Positions 45,201-53,896 of a stretch of 64,000 nucleotides of DNA are shown one piece after another. Position numbers and translations under genes: made by a program. The DNA is from Formosa agariphila KMM 3901. GTDB lineage: Bacteria > Bacteroidota > Bacteroidia > Flavobacteriales > Flavobacteriaceae. The notes beneath the pieces were generated by a model. It did no database searches. It was not told the DNA's origin and worked only from the letters and a program-made list of their open reading frames with translations. Within the stretch, counting starts at the first letter, position 1. The number at the start of each line of letters is the position of its first letter. Location of the stretch: NCBI RefSeq assembly GCF_000723205.1, contig NZ_HG315671.1, positions 4,061,507 through 4,125,506 of the forward strand. Direction: 5' to 3'.

Positions 45201-45407
45201 TTTTATAGCTACACCAGGAATACTTATAGAAGTTGAAGCTGTAAATCCTGAACCAACTATTGTGATTTTAGAGTTAGTTGTAACGCGAGTAGGAAATATT
45301 TCGGTTACTGACTGCCCTAATAATTGAAACGATACCATTACGAAAAGGAATAATATCATTTTTTTAGAAAGGTTAATACATTTTGATTGCGTAATTGTTT
45401 TTGTCAT
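42237..45407 (-). CDS. Large T9SS-secreted protein with IPT/TIG and Ig-like domains, copy 2
   Basis: About 1056 residues from the ATG at 45407, which gives a signal peptide (MILFLFVMVSFQLLGQ). An IPT/TIG-type domain follows (VTEIFPTRVTTNSKITIVGSGF). A central Ig-like domain has LSYQWYKYNTPISGANSNTLTL and DLGKYKLQVSNSFGS; next come a GCDCVVPSG segment and a long beta-rich region. The C-terminus (VKMYDISGKQIV..KGIYLASIVLEGNIVVTKKVVN) is a type A T9SS sorting domain. It is a full-length paralogue of the gene just upstream and is probably displayed on or released from the cell surface. No enzymatic motif is evident. Confidence 0.88.
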   Translation of the reverse strand: MTKTITQSKCINLSKKMILFLFVMVSFQLLGQSVTEIFPTRVTTNSKITIVGSGFTASTSISIPGVAIKRGSKILVNSMEMTFEISESGKDDVTAELLVGGNSTSFNIYYIAPEVKILDNGENNNVTRITEIFTTYKGFWRSSQWKADTANVDLMPNTRHDLLAFTFDGVTYSTGVDDDLLTEKNVDFDSQLFNAYSTNGVDGSTYSLNYLAMADLIDGEVNEGEMITSPEILNATIYENLVDGINGLDLGTGVTNFNQLADVGFYSSGGQLGGINDGAPDFLITQIAKAGSTDIYYYADDSGNVVGRPIKLSIIQEEVEDYAGDGLLAMWRLDLYSLQAGLNYGVAKPQIRTFTEDEKRPLRMAAFRFEDFEITPDNVANINNINMVAGGTADLAFLAYNRGSFDIKTPVITKYPVSNYVCKIPNSDDISFSAIAQVSGNATGAADEKLSYQWYKYNTPISGANSNTLTLSDDIQLEDLGKYKLQVSNSFGSVFTAVSLTQGGTPVYWDGNAWQLPPSYVEAGIVVKPENRRFIFSSDYKEMGNLEGCDCVVPSGSSATILSGSTVTLSGNVMVETGGELIFEDSSNLIQTSEDTDDNINTGDITMLRNVNNIKSDDFIMWSTPVGNYNVNTITSPYVTPVFQWDVNGSWITSGGLMESAKGYAVQIPQEFVFPWFTAVFKGVPLNGSKSVAVLKSSDSDKQEELKNWNLIGNPYPSAISGDEFLAANTALNGTICFWADNLAIKNVNSPLTSSQYQSLAYNYNEQYVSYNSTGANPPQTTEGNISSGQAFFVQLDEASAEGQAVFTNDMRYDGDGNGYDNSGFFKTNMATDNTGKQLIWLSLIDAANTSASTLIGYVEGATLGKDKLYDTYSDLVGLDVYTMVEDSKMVIQGRPLPFSDSEGIPVGVNLPAGGSYKIAIGDLSGSVFVDDEQPLYLEDTYLNMEHDLRMSPYDFSGEQGEINDRFVLHYKKTLSVDELEKSRTFVTIVHNVLNVKAFKTIKEVKMYDISGKQIVSFKSSGNSTQLNESFKFSKGIYLASIVLEGNIVVTKKVVN

Positions 45408-45491
45408 AGGTTTACGGTTTAATAAAATTAAGTTTGATAATAGCAATAATATAGCGGTAGGAAGAATATTACATTTTGTAAATACTTTTAT

Positions 45492-48400
45492 TTAATGAAT
45501 TAATTTCTTAGAAACTATTATCCCGTTGTCTAAAGTGATATTCACTAAATATACTCCTTTAGAAAAAGGAAAATTAATTGAAGTGCTGCTGCTAATTACA
45601 CTAGGCACATAGTTAATAAGCTGTTTCCCATTGATGTCATACACAGCAATTCCTGTTATGTTTTTTGATGATTTAATATTTAAAGCTCCATTATTAATAA
45701 AAACATAAGTTTTAGCTACTAAATCCTCTTTTACAGAAAGTTTAGACGATGATTTATATTTTAAAATAAAGCGATCGTTTGTTACACCTTTAACCGCCGT
45801 AAATGCATAAGGCGACTGTTTTAAATCATGTTCCATATTTAAATAAGTGTCTTCTAAAAAAATAGCTTGGTTCTTATCTTTAAACAATTTTCCTTCTAGA
45901 TGATCTATACCTATTTTATATGATCCGTTTGTTAAAATATCTATTCCCAAGGACACCTGATCAGAATCAATAAAAGATGAAAGAGAACGCCCTTGAATAG
46001 TCATTTTCTTTTCAGATATAAGTGAATATATATTAAAACCACTATAATTTGCATAGGCATCATACAACCTATCCTTTTCATTTGTAGCCCCCTCTACATA
46101 ACCAACTAATGTGCTAACAGAGGAATTTGAATCACTAATCAAACTTAACCATATCAATTGTTTTTCTTGAGTTTCTTCTGTTGACGTTCTGAAAAAATCG
46201 GAATTATCTAAAACACTTTCATTAACCCCATATCTCATATCATTAGTAAATTTGACCGTATTATTTGAAGTTCCTTCATCCAACTGCACAAAGAAGGCTT
46301 GACCTGCAGCTATATTTCCATTAAATGCCGGGCTAGAAGGAGTCGTTCCTGTACCATTATGGACAATATATTGATCTGAATAATTGTATCCAAAATCGTC
46401 ATAAAAAGGATCATTTTCTGTATTAGAAATAGCTTCATTATGCGTCCAAATGCTAACACTACCCTGTAAATTAGTGTTGTCTTCTAAAAATGTTTTAGCT
46501 GAAATAGCTGAAGGGTATGGATTTCCTAATAAATTCCAATTTGTATTTTCTGCATCCATCTCAACCGACTCCTTAGATGAACTTAATTCAACTAATACTT
46601 CACCATTATTTGGAACTCCATCAAAATTTACCGTAAAGTCTGATGCGTTTTTAACACGAGCAATATAACCTTCGCCAGCCGTCATATCAGCATTGGTAGC
46701 AGCAATCCAGTTGCCATAATCGGAAGCTTGTGGATCCCATTGATACACTCGAGACGTTGCAATGTTGTTAACATTAAAACCTAATACTGGTGAAGACCAA
46801 TAAATATAATCTGATACGTCGTTCACATAGGCGTTACGTTTCATAACTATATCCCCTTCATTAATATTACCATTTTCACCATTTATTTGCACTAAACTCG
46901 CATTGTTCTCTAGAGTAAAAGTACCTTCTGGTACATAAGGAGTAGGATTATTATCAGGATCTGTACCCGCAGGAATTTCTCCTGCAACTGTAATGTTATT
47001 ATATAAAGACATACTCTGTCCTGATTTTATAATTACATTTGTTCCTGCTGGAATTGTACAGTCGCAACCTTCAAGATTTATACTTTGGGCCGGATAATCT
47101 GCGGAAAAAATTAAACTACGATCTTCAACAGCTACATTTATATTTTGCTCTGTATAAGCATTAGGTAAATTCCAAGATGTACCATTCCAAATGTACGGTG
47201 TTCCTCCTTCTGATAATGACACAGGTAAAATAACTGTACCATAGTCATTAATCACTTTAAGTTTATATGTTGCCAAATCTGAGTCAATTATTTGATTTGT
47301 AATCGTATAACTATCAGTAGTAGCACCGGTAATCTCTGTATTATATTTTAACCATTGATAACGTATATCGTCTTTGGGATCAGATGTAGAACTACCATCA
47401 TCAATTACAATATCGTCTATAGACGCTACAGTCGAAAACGTTATATCTGTATCATTTGGTAGCCTACATAAATATCGTGATACTGGATATTGCGCAATTT
47501 TAGGTGATTTAATTTCAAAAGCTGAGGTGTTATAAGCTAAAAAAGCCATGTCTGAAGTCCCTCCTGCCAATAAATTAATATTACCTACATCAGCTATATT
47601 TGATGCATCAATCTCAAAATACTCTAGTTTAAGACCTATAACTGAAAGAGGCCTAGTTTCATCTGTACCATATGCACGGCCAACAGGTGTCGCAATATCA
47701 TAATTTGTATATGGATTAAGCCTATACAAATCCATTCGCCATTCAGTTAGGTAAACATCAGTATGAATATAAAATCTAATTGGTCGCCCAACAATATTTC
47801 CTATTTCATCTGCATAATAATATATATCTGTTCCTCCCGCTGTTGCAATTTGCGTTATAATCAAGTCTGGTACAGCATCATTCACTGCTCCTATTTGACC
47901 GTTCCCACTAAAAAAACGAATGGTTGCATTTGTATTGAAATTTGTAATACCCGTACCTAATTCAAGTCCATTTTTTCCATCCACAACAGCATCAATAATA
48001 TTAAGGTTTGATATTTCCGAGTCTAATGGCCCCGTTTCAGCAGATCCGACAACATTATCTACTAAATCTCCAGTTATTATATAATTTTGCCCATATGTTG
48101 TCCCAGACACACCATTAGTAGAGTAAGCTTTAAAAACCTCTGGCGAATAAGATATTCCTTTAGCATTTAGCAAAGCATCATCCACTCCAGTAGAATAAGT
48201 TGTGCCATTATAAGTAAAGGCTAATAATTCATGTTTATCATTAGGCCAAGTGTTTTGATTATTAGCAACATACCAACTTGATTTCCAATAACCATTACCA
48301 TTATAATCCCAATTGGTAAATATTTCGGTAATTTTTGAATTTAATTCATAGTTACGGCTTTTTGTATTCAGAATTAGATAACCTACATAATTAATGGTGT

Positions 48401-48734
48401 TTTTCGTAGAAGGAATACTTATTCCACCAATACTTAAAATACCCGTTTTATCATTGCCTGAGGCTGACCCTCCATCATCAATCTCAAGAGTCATTTCGGT
48501 AGGACTAACCAATTTTACATTTTTAATTGGAATATTCGTAATAGTAATATTATCTCTATCAGTTTCATCAAATCCAGTCCCTACAATAGTAATTTTGGTT
48601 TCGTATGTAACCCGAGTAGGAAATACATCTGTAACCGTTTGCCCATAGAAAGGCAGCGTTAAAAACAACAATATAAAAGGTAATATCTTTTTAAACGATA
48701 TGCATAGCGGCATAAAAGAAGTAAAGTTTTTCAT
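45492..48734 (-). CDS. Large T9SS-secreted protein with IPT/TIG and Ig-like domains, copy 1
   Basis: A 1080-residue protein with the same order as its neighbour: signal peptide (ILPFILLFLTLPFYGQ), IPT/TIG domain (VTDVFPTRVTYETKITIVGTGF), conserved FTYNGTTYSTGVDDALL segment, and Ig-like domain (IRYQWLKYNTEITGATTDSYTI). These are followed by GCDCTIPAG, a NWNLLGNPYPSAIS block shared with copy 2, and a T9SS sorting domain ending KGVYLVNITLDNGIIVSKKLIH. Blocks such as DTYLNMEHDLKQSPYAF are nearly identical between the two, while other parts differ strongly. A perfect 18-bp palindrome lies 65 nt upstream. Probable surface adhesin or matrix protein; function unknown. Confidence 0.88.
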   Translation of the reverse strand: MKNFTSFMPLCISFKKILPFILLFLTLPFYGQTVTDVFPTRVTYETKITIVGTGFDETDRDNITITNIPIKNVKLVSPTEMTLEIDDGGSASGNDKTGILSIGGISIPSTKNTINYVGYLILNTKSRNYELNSKITEIFTNWDYNGNGYWKSSWYVANNQNTWPNDKHELLAFTYNGTTYSTGVDDALLNAKGISYSPEVFKAYSTNGVSGTTYGQNYIITGDLVDNVVGSAETGPLDSEISNLNIIDAVVDGKNGLELGTGITNFNTNATIRFFSGNGQIGAVNDAVPDLIITQIATAGGTDIYYYADEIGNIVGRPIRFYIHTDVYLTEWRMDLYRLNPYTNYDIATPVGRAYGTDETRPLSVIGLKLEYFEIDASNIADVGNINLLAGGTSDMAFLAYNTSAFEIKSPKIAQYPVSRYLCRLPNDTDITFSTVASIDDIVIDDGSSTSDPKDDIRYQWLKYNTEITGATTDSYTITNQIIDSDLATYKLKVINDYGTVILPVSLSEGGTPYIWNGTSWNLPNAYTEQNINVAVEDRSLIFSADYPAQSINLEGCDCTIPAGTNVIIKSGQSMSLYNNITVAGEIPAGTDPDNNPTPYVPEGTFTLENNASLVQINGENGNINEGDIVMKRNAYVNDVSDYIYWSSPVLGFNVNNIATSRVYQWDPQASDYGNWIAATNADMTAGEGYIARVKNASDFTVNFDGVPNNGEVLVELSSSKESVEMDAENTNWNLLGNPYPSAISAKTFLEDNTNLQGSVSIWTHNEAISNTENDPFYDDFGYNYSDQYIVHNGTGTTPSSPAFNGNIAAGQAFFVQLDEGTSNNTVKFTNDMRYGVNESVLDNSDFFRTSTEETQEKQLIWLSLISDSNSSVSTLVGYVEGATNEKDRLYDAYANYSGFNIYSLISEKKMTIQGRSLSSFIDSDQVSLGIDILTNGSYKIGIDHLEGKLFKDKNQAIFLEDTYLNMEHDLKQSPYAFTAVKGVTNDRFILKYKSSSKLSVKEDLVAKTYVFINNGALNIKSSKNITGIAVYDINGKQLINYVPSVISSSTSINFPFSKGVYLVNITLDNGIIVSKKLIH

Positions 48735-48799
48735 AAGCAGGGGTTTTAAATGCGTAATTTAAATCCACGTCAATACATAGGGAGAGTGGTGTATTAACA

Positions 48800-48817
48800 T
48801 AATTTTACGTAAAATTA
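48800..48817. promoter_or_regulatory. Perfect 18-bp palindrome upstream of the T9SS-secreted pair
   Basis: TAATTTTACGTAAAATTA is a perfect inverted repeat centred 75 nt before the start of the gene at 48734, with no T run after it. It looks more like an operator for a dimeric regulator than a terminator. Confidence 0.45.
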
Positions 48818-49051
48818 AGAAGAGAGTTAGTCGACACAAAAAAATTAGTTTATACGCTAATTAATACCTATGAAAGGCTATAATCTAGCACGTTGGTACT
48901 AAAACTTAAGATTTTCACGACTACCTTATGTAGCAAACTACTTACAATGTAAGTTTTGTCTACATCATAGTTTTTATTCTTAATATCAGGTACTCTTTAA
49001 ACGTTTCCCTTTACTCTTTAGGTAATACCTTAATTTTTTCCATAAAAAAAT

Positions 49052-49059
49052 TACCTTTG
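49052..49059 (+). promoter_or_regulatory. -7 promoter element of trpS
   Basis: TACCTTTG matches TAnnTTTG exactly and lies 22 nt before the trpS start codon, giving a short leader. Upstream is a T-rich stretch instead of a clear -33 TTTG. Confidence 0.65.
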
Positions 49060-49081
49060 TGTTTCAATAAGCACAATTAAC

Positions 49082-50053
49082 ATGGCAAGAATTTTAACTG
49101 GTGTACAAAGCACCGGAATACCACATTTAGGAAATTTATTAGGAGCAATTATTCCTGCAATAAAAATGTCTGAAATAGATGCAAACGAATCGTATTTATT
49201 TATTGCAGATATGCACTCGTTAACTCAAATTAAAGACGCAGAAAGCCTTAGACATAATACCTATTGCGTTGCTGCAACGTGGCTCGCTTTTGGTTTAGAT
49301 ATAGACAAAGTCGTGTTTTACAGACAGAGCGATATTCCTGAAACAACCGAGTTAAGCTGGTACTTAAGCTGCTTTTTTCCTTACCAACGTTTAACATTAG
49401 CTCATGGTTTTAAAGATAAAGCAGACCGTTTAGAAGATGTAAACGCTGGTTTGTTTACTTACCCTATGCTTATGGCTGCAGATATATTATTATACGACGC
49501 CGAAGTTATTCCTGTAGGAAAGGATCAATTGCAACATATTGAAATGACTCGTGATGTTGCTTCTCGTTTTCATGCTAAAATGGGAGGTGAAACCTTCGTG
49601 CTACCGGTAGGTAAAATACAAGAAGATGGTATTTTAATTCCTGGTACCGATGGTGCTAAAATGAGTAAGAGTAAAAACAATTTGATTAATATTTTTCAAA
49701 GCGATAAAAAATTACGCAAGCAAGTCATGAGCATACAAACAGATAGTACGCCTCTTGAAGAACCTAAAGACTGGAGTACCTGTAACTGTTTTGCTATTTA
49801 CAACTTATTAGCATCCGAAGAACAGATTGCCGCTATGAAAGCCAATTATGAAAACGGTAATTATGGTTACGGTCATGCTAAACAGGCCCTTTTTGAATTA
49901 ATTGTTGAACGCTTTGCAGTAGAACGCGAACGTTTCGATTATTATATAAATAATTTAGAAGAAATAGATAAAGCGTTAGCCGTAGGTGCTGCAAAAGCAA
50001 AACAAGTTGCACAAAACACATTAAGTCGTGTTCGTGCAAAAGTAGGCTATTAA
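49082..50053 (+). CDS. trpS: Tryptophanyl-tRNA synthetase
   Basis: Class I aminoacyl-tRNA synthetase charging tRNA(Trp), 323 residues. The HIGH-like signature is in STGIPHLGNLLGA (residues 10-22) and the KMSKS loop in DGAKMSKSKNN. The GKDQLQHIEMTRDVA segment of the tryptophanyl-adenylate site is also typical. It has its own TAnnTTTG promoter with a short leader. The gene after it starts 53 nt downstream, with a small TTAGGG/CCCTAA hairpin between them. Confidence 0.97.
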   Translation: MARILTGVQSTGIPHLGNLLGAIIPAIKMSEIDANESYLFIADMHSLTQIKDAESLRHNTYCVAATWLAFGLDIDKVVFYRQSDIPETTELSWYLSCFFPYQRLTLAHGFKDKADRLEDVNAGLFTYPMLMAADILLYDAEVIPVGKDQLQHIEMTRDVASRFHAKMGGETFVLPVGKIQEDGILIPGTDGAKMSKSKNNLINIFQSDKKLRKQVMSIQTDSTPLEEPKDWSTCNCFAIYNLLASEEQIAAMKANYENGNYGYGHAKQALFELIVERFAVERERFDYYINNLEEIDKALAVGAAKAKQVAQNTLSRVRAKVGY

Positions 50054-50106
50054 GACCTCTCACATTTTTGTATCTTTAGGGTGATTATTGCCCTAATATT
50101 TAATAT

Positions 50107-51564
50107 ATGCCCCACTTAAAACTTTTAGTGTTAATAATCCTTTTTGTAGGTGTTCGTACTGGATACGGACAAGAAGGATTACATTTTTCTGTAAACCACC
50201 AATTATACCTTAAAGGTAATTCTGCTTTAATAGGGAATAATATCGTGAGTGAACATGCTACAAAACCCTTTAACGACAGAGCCATTTTTAACGATAAAAT
50301 TAAAATGGAATATATTGATGTCGATGATGATAAAGAAACTTTTAGTTCTAGTCAAGCCGCTTTAACACTTCCAGAACATTCTAAAAAAATAGTTTATGCT
50401 GCGTTGTATTGGAGTGCCATATACAAGTACGACAAAGGTGTAAAACGCACCTTAAATGATCAAATAGTTTACAAAGGAAATGATGAACGCTCACTAGACG
50501 TAAATAAAATACTTTTTAAAACACCACTAGGCGAATACACAGAAATTAAAGGATTAAAAGTTTACGATAGTTATTTAAATTCTTCATTTAACGACTCTAA
50601 ACCTTATGTTTGTTATTCTGATGTAACCCAATTATTACAAGACACAGAAACAGTAAACGGAAATTACACCGTTGCCAATATAAAAGCCACCGAAGGCTAT
50701 GTTTCTGGAGGATGTTCTGGAGGATGGTTACTTTACGTTGTCTATGAAAATCCAGACGATAAGCCTAAATACTTCACGACATACAATGGCTTTCTTGAAG
50801 TCGATAAAAAAACAGTAGACATTACGTTTGCCGATTTTAAAACTAACGAAATAGGCGATATAAAAACATCGCTTTCTATTGGAGCTTTAGAAGGTGATCA
50901 AAAATTAAAAACGGATGTTTGTAAAGTTTACAACAGTAATGTTGGAGATTATGTACCGCTTTATACCAACTTAAGAGCTGAAGATAATTTTTTTAATAGT
51001 TCTATAACTATTGATGATGTATACTTTAAAAATCGCACTCCAAATAGTATAAATACCTTAGGTTTCGATTTGGTAAAAATGGATATTCCTAATAAGGATA
51101 ATTCTATTCTATCTAATAATAGCTCGGAATTAACTATTGAGTTTAAAACCAAAGCCGATCGGTTTTATTTGTTTTTTGTGGCTTTCGAAACAGAGATTAG
51201 TCCGATATATTTAGAAAACAAAAACACGGATTATTATATGACGGTAGATATTGACACCTACGCCCTACCACAAGATAAAGATTTAGAAAAAATTAAAAAT
51301 TTAAAATCCACATCCATTCCAGGTTTAAAGGCAGGGTATTACCTTGTCACCAATGTGTTTTCTGTAGAAAAAAACGCAACGAATTGGAAGGAATTTTTAA
51401 CAGAAAAAGGACACACACCTCATTCGTATAAAAACCCAATAAATAACTGGGATTATATTTATTTAAAAAACAGCGAAGATCCAAATGAAGTCTATTTAAA
51501 ACAACGAGAATTGTCGCGTTTAGATTATTTTGAAGATATTTGGGTGTTAAAAATAAACATGTAA
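50107..51564 (+). CDS. Secreted protein of unknown function
   Basis: A 485-residue protein with a signal peptide (LKLLVLIILFVGVRTGYGQ). A beta-rich region at about 75-240 has the pattern IVYAALYWSAIYKYDKG, CYSDVTQLLQD, GNYTVANIKATEG, GGCSGGWLLYVVYENPDDKPKYFTTYNGF. It recalls the repeat region of surface proteins of other phyla (DUF3344-like), but that is only a resemblance. No T9SS sorting domain ends the chain (DYFEDIWVLKINM). Two cysteines are close together (SGGCSGG and the earlier CYSD). Function unknown; likely periplasmic or surface. Confidence 0.75.
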   Translation: MPHLKLLVLIILFVGVRTGYGQEGLHFSVNHQLYLKGNSALIGNNIVSEHATKPFNDRAIFNDKIKMEYIDVDDDKETFSSSQAALTLPEHSKKIVYAALYWSAIYKYDKGVKRTLNDQIVYKGNDERSLDVNKILFKTPLGEYTEIKGLKVYDSYLNSSFNDSKPYVCYSDVTQLLQDTETVNGNYTVANIKATEGYVSGGCSGGWLLYVVYENPDDKPKYFTTYNGFLEVDKKTVDITFADFKTNEIGDIKTSLSIGALEGDQKLKTDVCKVYNSNVGDYVPLYTNLRAEDNFFNSSITIDDVYFKNRTPNSINTLGFDLVKMDIPNKDNSILSNNSSELTIEFKTKADRFYLFFVAFETEISPIYLENKNTDYYMTVDIDTYALPQDKDLEKIKNLKSTSIPGLKAGYYLVTNVFSVEKNATNWKEFLTEKGHTPHSYKNPINNWDYIYLKNSEDPNEVYLKQRELSRLDYFEDIWVLKINM

Positions 51565-51568
51565 CCCT

Positions 51569-52675
51569 TTAAATTATTTCGAATAACTTACCTGGCAATG
51601 GCCGAATAACGCCTTTTAATTCCATATTTAACAATATACCTGCAACCTTAAAAATGGGTAAACCACAAGCTATAGCAATACTATCTAATAATTGTTTATC
51701 AGTCTTTTTTAAAAACTCGTAAATCAAGGTTTCTTGATCATCTAATTCTACAAACAATTGTTTCTGAATAACTTTTGGCTCCCTTTCTAATTGCCAGTTT
51801 AAAATATAAGCCACATCTAACGGTGTCGAAAGTAACTGTGCTTTCTGTTGCTTAATTAAATTGTTGCACCCTTTACTTAAGGCATCTGTTGGACGTCCAG
51901 GAACGGCAAATACATCTCGGTTATAAGAATTCGCAATATCTGCAGTTACCAAACTTCCACCACGTTCTGCAGATTCAATCACAATAGTTGCTGTACTTAA
52001 ACCAGCAATAATTCGATTTCGCTTTAAAAAATTATTCCGATCAAAAATAGAGGAACTCCAAAAATCTGTTAAAAATCCACCGTGTTGTTCTATTTCTGCA
52101 ACATACTTTTTATGAACTTTAGGATATGTCTGATTTAATCCATGTGCCAAACATCCAATGGTTTGCAAACCATTTTTAACAGCCGATTTATGTGCTGTAA
52201 TATCTGTTCCATAAGCAAACCCCGAAACAATAACTGGATTAAACACTGCTAATTCTTCAACTAATTTTTCGCAAAAAGCAATACCCGATGTTGTAATCTT
52301 TCGAGTTCCAACAATACTTATAATACGTTCTGATTTCAAATTGACGGCTCCAGATTGAAATACCAAAATAGGCCCATCAATAGAATGTTTTAGTTTTTCA
52401 GGATAATCAGAGTCTTCAAAATATAAACACGTTATATTATTTTTATGTATAAAATCTAATTCGGCTTTGGCAGCTGCTAAATGGGTACTCAAACTTAATT
52501 CGTTAAGTCTTACTTTTCCTATTCCATCAATTTTAGCAAGTATGTGTTTTTTCTCTTTAAAAACAGCTTCAGCCGATCCACAATGCTTAATTAACTTTTT
52601 AGCACCAATATCACCTACATTAGGTACATGTTGTAATGCTAAAACATATAAAAGTTGGTCTTCTGTCATAACCAC
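51569..52675 (-). CDS. dprA: DNA-processing protein DprA
   Basis: Binds incoming single-stranded DNA and loads RecA during natural transformation; widely conserved also outside competent species. The 368-residue protein has an N-terminal HhH/SAM-like region (LQHVPNVGDIGAKKLIKH), then the Rossmann-like SLOG domain (IISIVGTRKITTSG, IVSGFAYGTDITAHKSA, FDRNNFLKRNRIIAGLS, IESAERGGSLVTADIA), and a C-terminal winged-helix region (EFLKKTDKQLLDSIAIACGLP). It converges with the secreted unknown and is divergent from the HU/SPOR gene. No other competence genes are in the window. Confidence 0.95.
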   Translation of the reverse strand: MVMTEDQLLYVLALQHVPNVGDIGAKKLIKHCGSAEAVFKEKKHILAKIDGIGKVRLNELSLSTHLAAAKAELDFIHKNNITCLYFEDSDYPEKLKHSIDGPILVFQSGAVNLKSERIISIVGTRKITTSGIAFCEKLVEELAVFNPVIVSGFAYGTDITAHKSAVKNGLQTIGCLAHGLNQTYPKVHKKYVAEIEQHGGFLTDFWSSSIFDRNNFLKRNRIIAGLSTATIVIESAERGGSLVTADIANSYNRDVFAVPGRPTDALSKGCNNLIKQQKAQLLSTPLDVAYILNWQLEREPKVIQKQLFVELDDQETLIYEFLKKTDKQLLDSIAIACGLPIFKVAGILLNMELKGVIRPLPGKLFEII

Positions 52676-52793
52676 ATCTATCCGATTTCATTTAAACGTG
52701 AAAAAATCATTCCTTTAACGTAAATTAATCAATTGATTCTTAAGATACAAGAAACAAATTACTTTACTGTTAATAAAAAAGTGAAACACCAAC

Positions 52794-52823
52794 TTTGAAC
52801 GCACTAAAATTTGATTAACTTTG
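52794..52823 (+). promoter_or_regulatory. Full Bacteroidota promoter giving a near-leaderless transcript
   Basis: TTTG at 52794-52797, an 18-nt spacer, then TAACTTTG at 52816-52823: both consensus elements with ideal spacing. The ATG of the HU/SPOR gene lies only 5 nt after the -7 element, so transcription should start at or next to the start codon. Confidence 0.75.
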
Positions 52824-52828
52824 TATTT

Positions 52829-53767
52829 ATGCAATTAGAGACTTACATAAGCGACTTACTATATAGATATGAATGTGTTATTGTTCCTGAGTTTGGAGCA
52901 TTTTTAACACAACGTGTTTCGGCAAAAATAAATGCTGATACCAATACATTTTTTCCACCTAAAAAAGCCATTTCTTTTAACGAACAAATTCAGCAAAACG
53001 ATGGTCTTTTAGCACATTATGTAGCTGATGTGGAGAAAATTCCATTTGAAATCGCCTTAGAAAAAATTAAAAAGCGTGTGGTTTCAATTAAATCTCAATT
53101 GGTTGAAAAAGAAAGTATTTCTTTAGAAAACATTGGAGAATTAGCTTTAAATGAAGAAGGTAAAATAACATTTGAACCTTTTAATCATTTAAACTATTTA
53201 ACCGATGCTTTTGGACTAAACATAATGGTTTCTCCTGCTATATCTAGAGAAGAATATAAGCAAGAAATAGAGTCTATAGAGAAAGTTATACCGCTTACTT
53301 TTACACCAGAACGTCGTAAAACAAGACCATATTTACGTTATGCTGCTATTGCTGTACTAGCATTAGGACTTAGCGGATTTTTAGGGTCTAAGTATTATGT
53401 AAATCAGGTAGAAAATCATAATCAAATTGCGCAAGAAACCGCTAACACACAGTTAGAACACAAAATACAAGAAGCAACATTTGTTATTGAGAATCCGTTG
53501 CCAGCTGTAAGTTTAACAGTTACAAAACCTGTAGGAACATATCATATTATTGCTGGAGCATTTCGTGTGGAAGAAAACTGCGAAAAAATTGTAAGCGATC
53601 TTAAATCTGAAGGTTTCAATGCCCGAAAAATTGGTGTTAATAAATATGGTTTACACCAAGTGGTTTACGATAGCTATGAAGATAGAAAAGAAGCCTTAAA
53701 TGCATTACGCGAAATTCGTAGAAACAACAATCCTCATGCATGGTTACTTGTTAAAGACTTAAAATAA
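52829..53767 (+). CDS. HU-CCDC81 and SPOR domain membrane protein
   Basis: A 312-residue protein. The N-terminal half (about 1-150) matches the two HU-CCDC81 domains of Bacteroidota (ISDLLYRYECVIVPEFGAFLTQ, then VEKESISLENIGELALNEEGKITFEPF), which have an HU-like fold. Next comes a single membrane helix (AAIAVLALGLSGFLGS), and the C-terminus is a SPOR domain (GTYHIIAGAFRVEENCEKIVSDL) that binds denuded peptidoglycan at division sites. The start at 52829 is supported by the promoter directly upstream; an ATG at 52811 lies inside that promoter. It may link the envelope division site to a cytoplasmic partner. Confidence 0.88.
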   Translation: MQLETYISDLLYRYECVIVPEFGAFLTQRVSAKINADTNTFFPPKKAISFNEQIQQNDGLLAHYVADVEKIPFEIALEKIKKRVVSIKSQLVEKESISLENIGELALNEEGKITFEPFNHLNYLTDAFGLNIMVSPAISREEYKQEIESIEKVIPLTFTPERRKTRPYLRYAAIAVLALGLSGFLGSKYYVNQVENHNQIAQETANTQLEHKIQEATFVIENPLPAVSLTVTKPVGTYHIIAGAFRVEENCEKIVSDLKSEGFNARKIGVNKYGLHQVVYDSYEDRKEALNALREIRRNNNPHAWLLVKDLK

Positions 53768-53791
53768 AACATCTTAAACAGATATAAACAC

Positions 53792-53827
53792 AAAAGCGTT
53801 ATTGGAAATTTCCTGTAACGCTTTTTT
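53792..53827 (+). terminator. Rho-independent terminator after the HU/SPOR gene
   Basis: Perfect 10-bp stem AAAAGCGTTA/TAACGCTTTT around a 14-nt loop, followed by a run of T. It lies 25 nt after the stop codon. Confidence 0.9.
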
Positions 53828-53849
53828 TATGCGGTAATCCTAATTTAAG

Positions 53850-53880
53850 TTTGAAAGTCAACCATCGCTTTGTACCTTTG
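53850..53880 (+). promoter_or_regulatory. Promoter of the acyl-CoA thioesterase gene
   Basis: TTTG at 53850-53853, a 19-nt spacer, and TACCTTTG at 53873-53880, an exact Bacteroidota-type promoter. The gene starts 17 nt downstream. Confidence 0.75.
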
Positions 53881-53896
53881 AGGCAAATAAACATCT

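Larger units (their letters stand above)
48735..49081. other. 347-bp divergent intergenic region
   Basis: Gene-free. It contains the 18-bp palindrome (48800-48817) on the side of the T9SS-secreted gene and the trpS promoter (49052-49059) on the other. I find no TAnnTTTG match close to the T9SS gene on the minus strand. Confidence 0.7.
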
